A stretch of 13,135 nucleotides of DNA from JBIOWF01 sp044868295 (lineage in GTDB: Bacteria; Actinomycetota; Actinomycetes; Streptosporangiales; Streptosporangiaceae), in NCBI GenBank assembly GCA_044868295.1, contig JBIOWF010000200.1, positions 1 through 13,135 of the forward strand. Reading direction: 5' to 3'. The notes beneath the pieces are model-generated. The model was not told where the DNA came from and did no database searches. It saw nothing but the letters and a program-made list of their open reading frames with translations. Position numbers and translations under genes: made by a program. Below are positions 12,421 to 13,135 of this stretch, piece by piece. Positions within the stretch are counted from its first letter, which is position 1, and each line of letters opens with the position of its first letter.

Positions 12421-13135
12421 ATGGAGTCGTTCCAGTTGCTGCTGGACGGTTTCGCCACCGCGCTCACCGTCACGAACCTGTTGTACGCGTTGCTCGGCGT
12501 CACCCTGGGCACCCTGGTCGGGGTGCTGCCCGGCATCGGCCCCGCGATGACCGTCGCGCTGCTGCTGCCGGTCACCTTCACCGTGCCGCCGGCCAGCGCG
12601 TTCATCATGTTCGCCGGGATCTACTACGGCGGTATGTACGGCGGCTCCACCACCTCGATCCTCCTCAACACACCCGGCGAGAGCTCCTCCATGATCACCG
12701 CGTTGGAGGGCAACAAGATGGCCAAGCGGGGGAGGGCGGCACAGGCACTGGCCACGGCGGCGATCGGCTCGTTCGTCGCGGGCACGATCGCCACGGTCCT
12801 CCTGGTCGTCGCGGCCCCGCTGGTCGTGGACTTCGCGATCGGCTTCGGACCCGAGGACTACTTCGCCCTCGCCGTCCTCGCCTTCGTCATGTGCTCGTCG
12901 GTGCTGTCGAGCTCGCTCGTGCGCGGCCTGGCCTCGCTCGGCATCGGCCTGGCCGTCGGGCTGGTCGGCATCGACGAGCAGACCGGCCAGGCGAGGCTCA
13001 CGCTCGGCATTCCGCAGCTGCTCGACGGCATCGACGTCGTCATCATCGCGGTCGGCCTGTTCGCCCTCGGAGAGGCGCTCTACGTGGCCTCCCGGCTGAG
13101 GCACTCGGCTCCCGACATCATCCCCGTCGGCCGCG
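12421..13135 (+). CDS. tctA: Tripartite tricarboxylate transporter large permease TctA, N-terminal part (truncated by window edge)
   Basis: The first 238 codons of the roughly 500-aa channel subunit are present. The TctA hallmarks are present: LGTLVGVLPGIGPAMTVALL (about 29-48) and YYGGMYGGSTTSILLNTPGE (about 68-87), the glycine-rich loops thought to form the substrate path. ALEGNKMAKRGRAAQALATA follows, with several long hydrophobic segments. The ATG at 12421 abuts the tctB stop and has AGGGGTG six bases upstream. With TctB it forms the proton- or sodium-coupled membrane part fed by TctC. The C-terminal half is beyond the window. Confidence 0.95.
   Translation, partial: MESFQLLLDGFATALTVTNLLYALLGVTLGTLVGVLPGIGPAMTVALLLPVTFTVPPASAFIMFAGIYYGGMYGGSTTSILLNTPGESSSMITALEGNKMAKRGRAAQALATAAIGSFVAGTIATVLLVVAAPLVVDFAIGFGPEDYFALAVLAFVMCSSVLSSSLVRGLASLGIGLAVGLVGIDEQTGQARLTLGIPQLLDGIDVVIIAVGLFALGEALYVASRLRHSAPDIIPVGR

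Overview
The window is very GC-rich, with G/C-ending codons, frequent GTG starts, ATGA/GTGA-type gene junctions and a DinB/MDMPI-type (mycothiol-associated) protein. This points to an actinobacterium, perhaps of the Streptosporangiales; the family-level placement is a guess. There is no transposase, integrase, tRNA, rRNA or CRISPR array. Both edges cut genes: an OsmC-family gene on the left and tctA on the right.

Region 1 (1-4584, minus strand) is the most interesting part. A textbook guanidine-I (ykkC) riboswitch aptamer lies at 4412-4500. It is followed by a leader holding three mutually exclusive hairpins, and then by a four-gene operon: an agmatinase-like ureohydrolase with features of the nickel-dependent guanidine hydrolases (GdmH type), a lipoprotein substrate-binding protein, a NitT/TauT-type permease and its ATPase. 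The junctions overlap or are short. Together these read as a guanidine-sensing, guanidine-importing and guanidine-hydrolysing nitrogen-scavenging unit that would yield urea plus ammonium. Downstream is the start of an osmC-like gene.

Region 2 (4585-7973) holds an AidB-type acyl-CoA dehydrogenase homologue on the minus strand. Divergent from it is an ECF sigma factor followed by a DinB/MDMPI-fold protein, a likely sigma-partner pair. An 86-bp direct-repeat insertion between these two genes creates a 29-codon mini-ORF that overlaps both neighbours by ATGA. The 3' end of the MDMPI gene is repeated three times.

Region 3 (7974-13135) holds a citrate/C4-dicarboxylate-type two-component system (CitA/DcuS-like kinase and CitB/DctR-like regulator, minus strand). 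Divergent from it is a tripartite tricarboxylate transporter operon, tctC-tctB-tctA. The likely logic is that the kinase senses a carboxylate outside the cell and the regulator induces the transporter from the shared 10736-10912 intergenic region. Downstream of the regulator lie a 26-bp tandem-repeat array, a strong inverted repeat and a remnant of a second regulator's DNA-binding domain.

A recurring oddity is short tandem duplication exactly at gene starts and stops (1253-1282, 6862-6960, 7802-7967, 8250-8378, 9079-9136).
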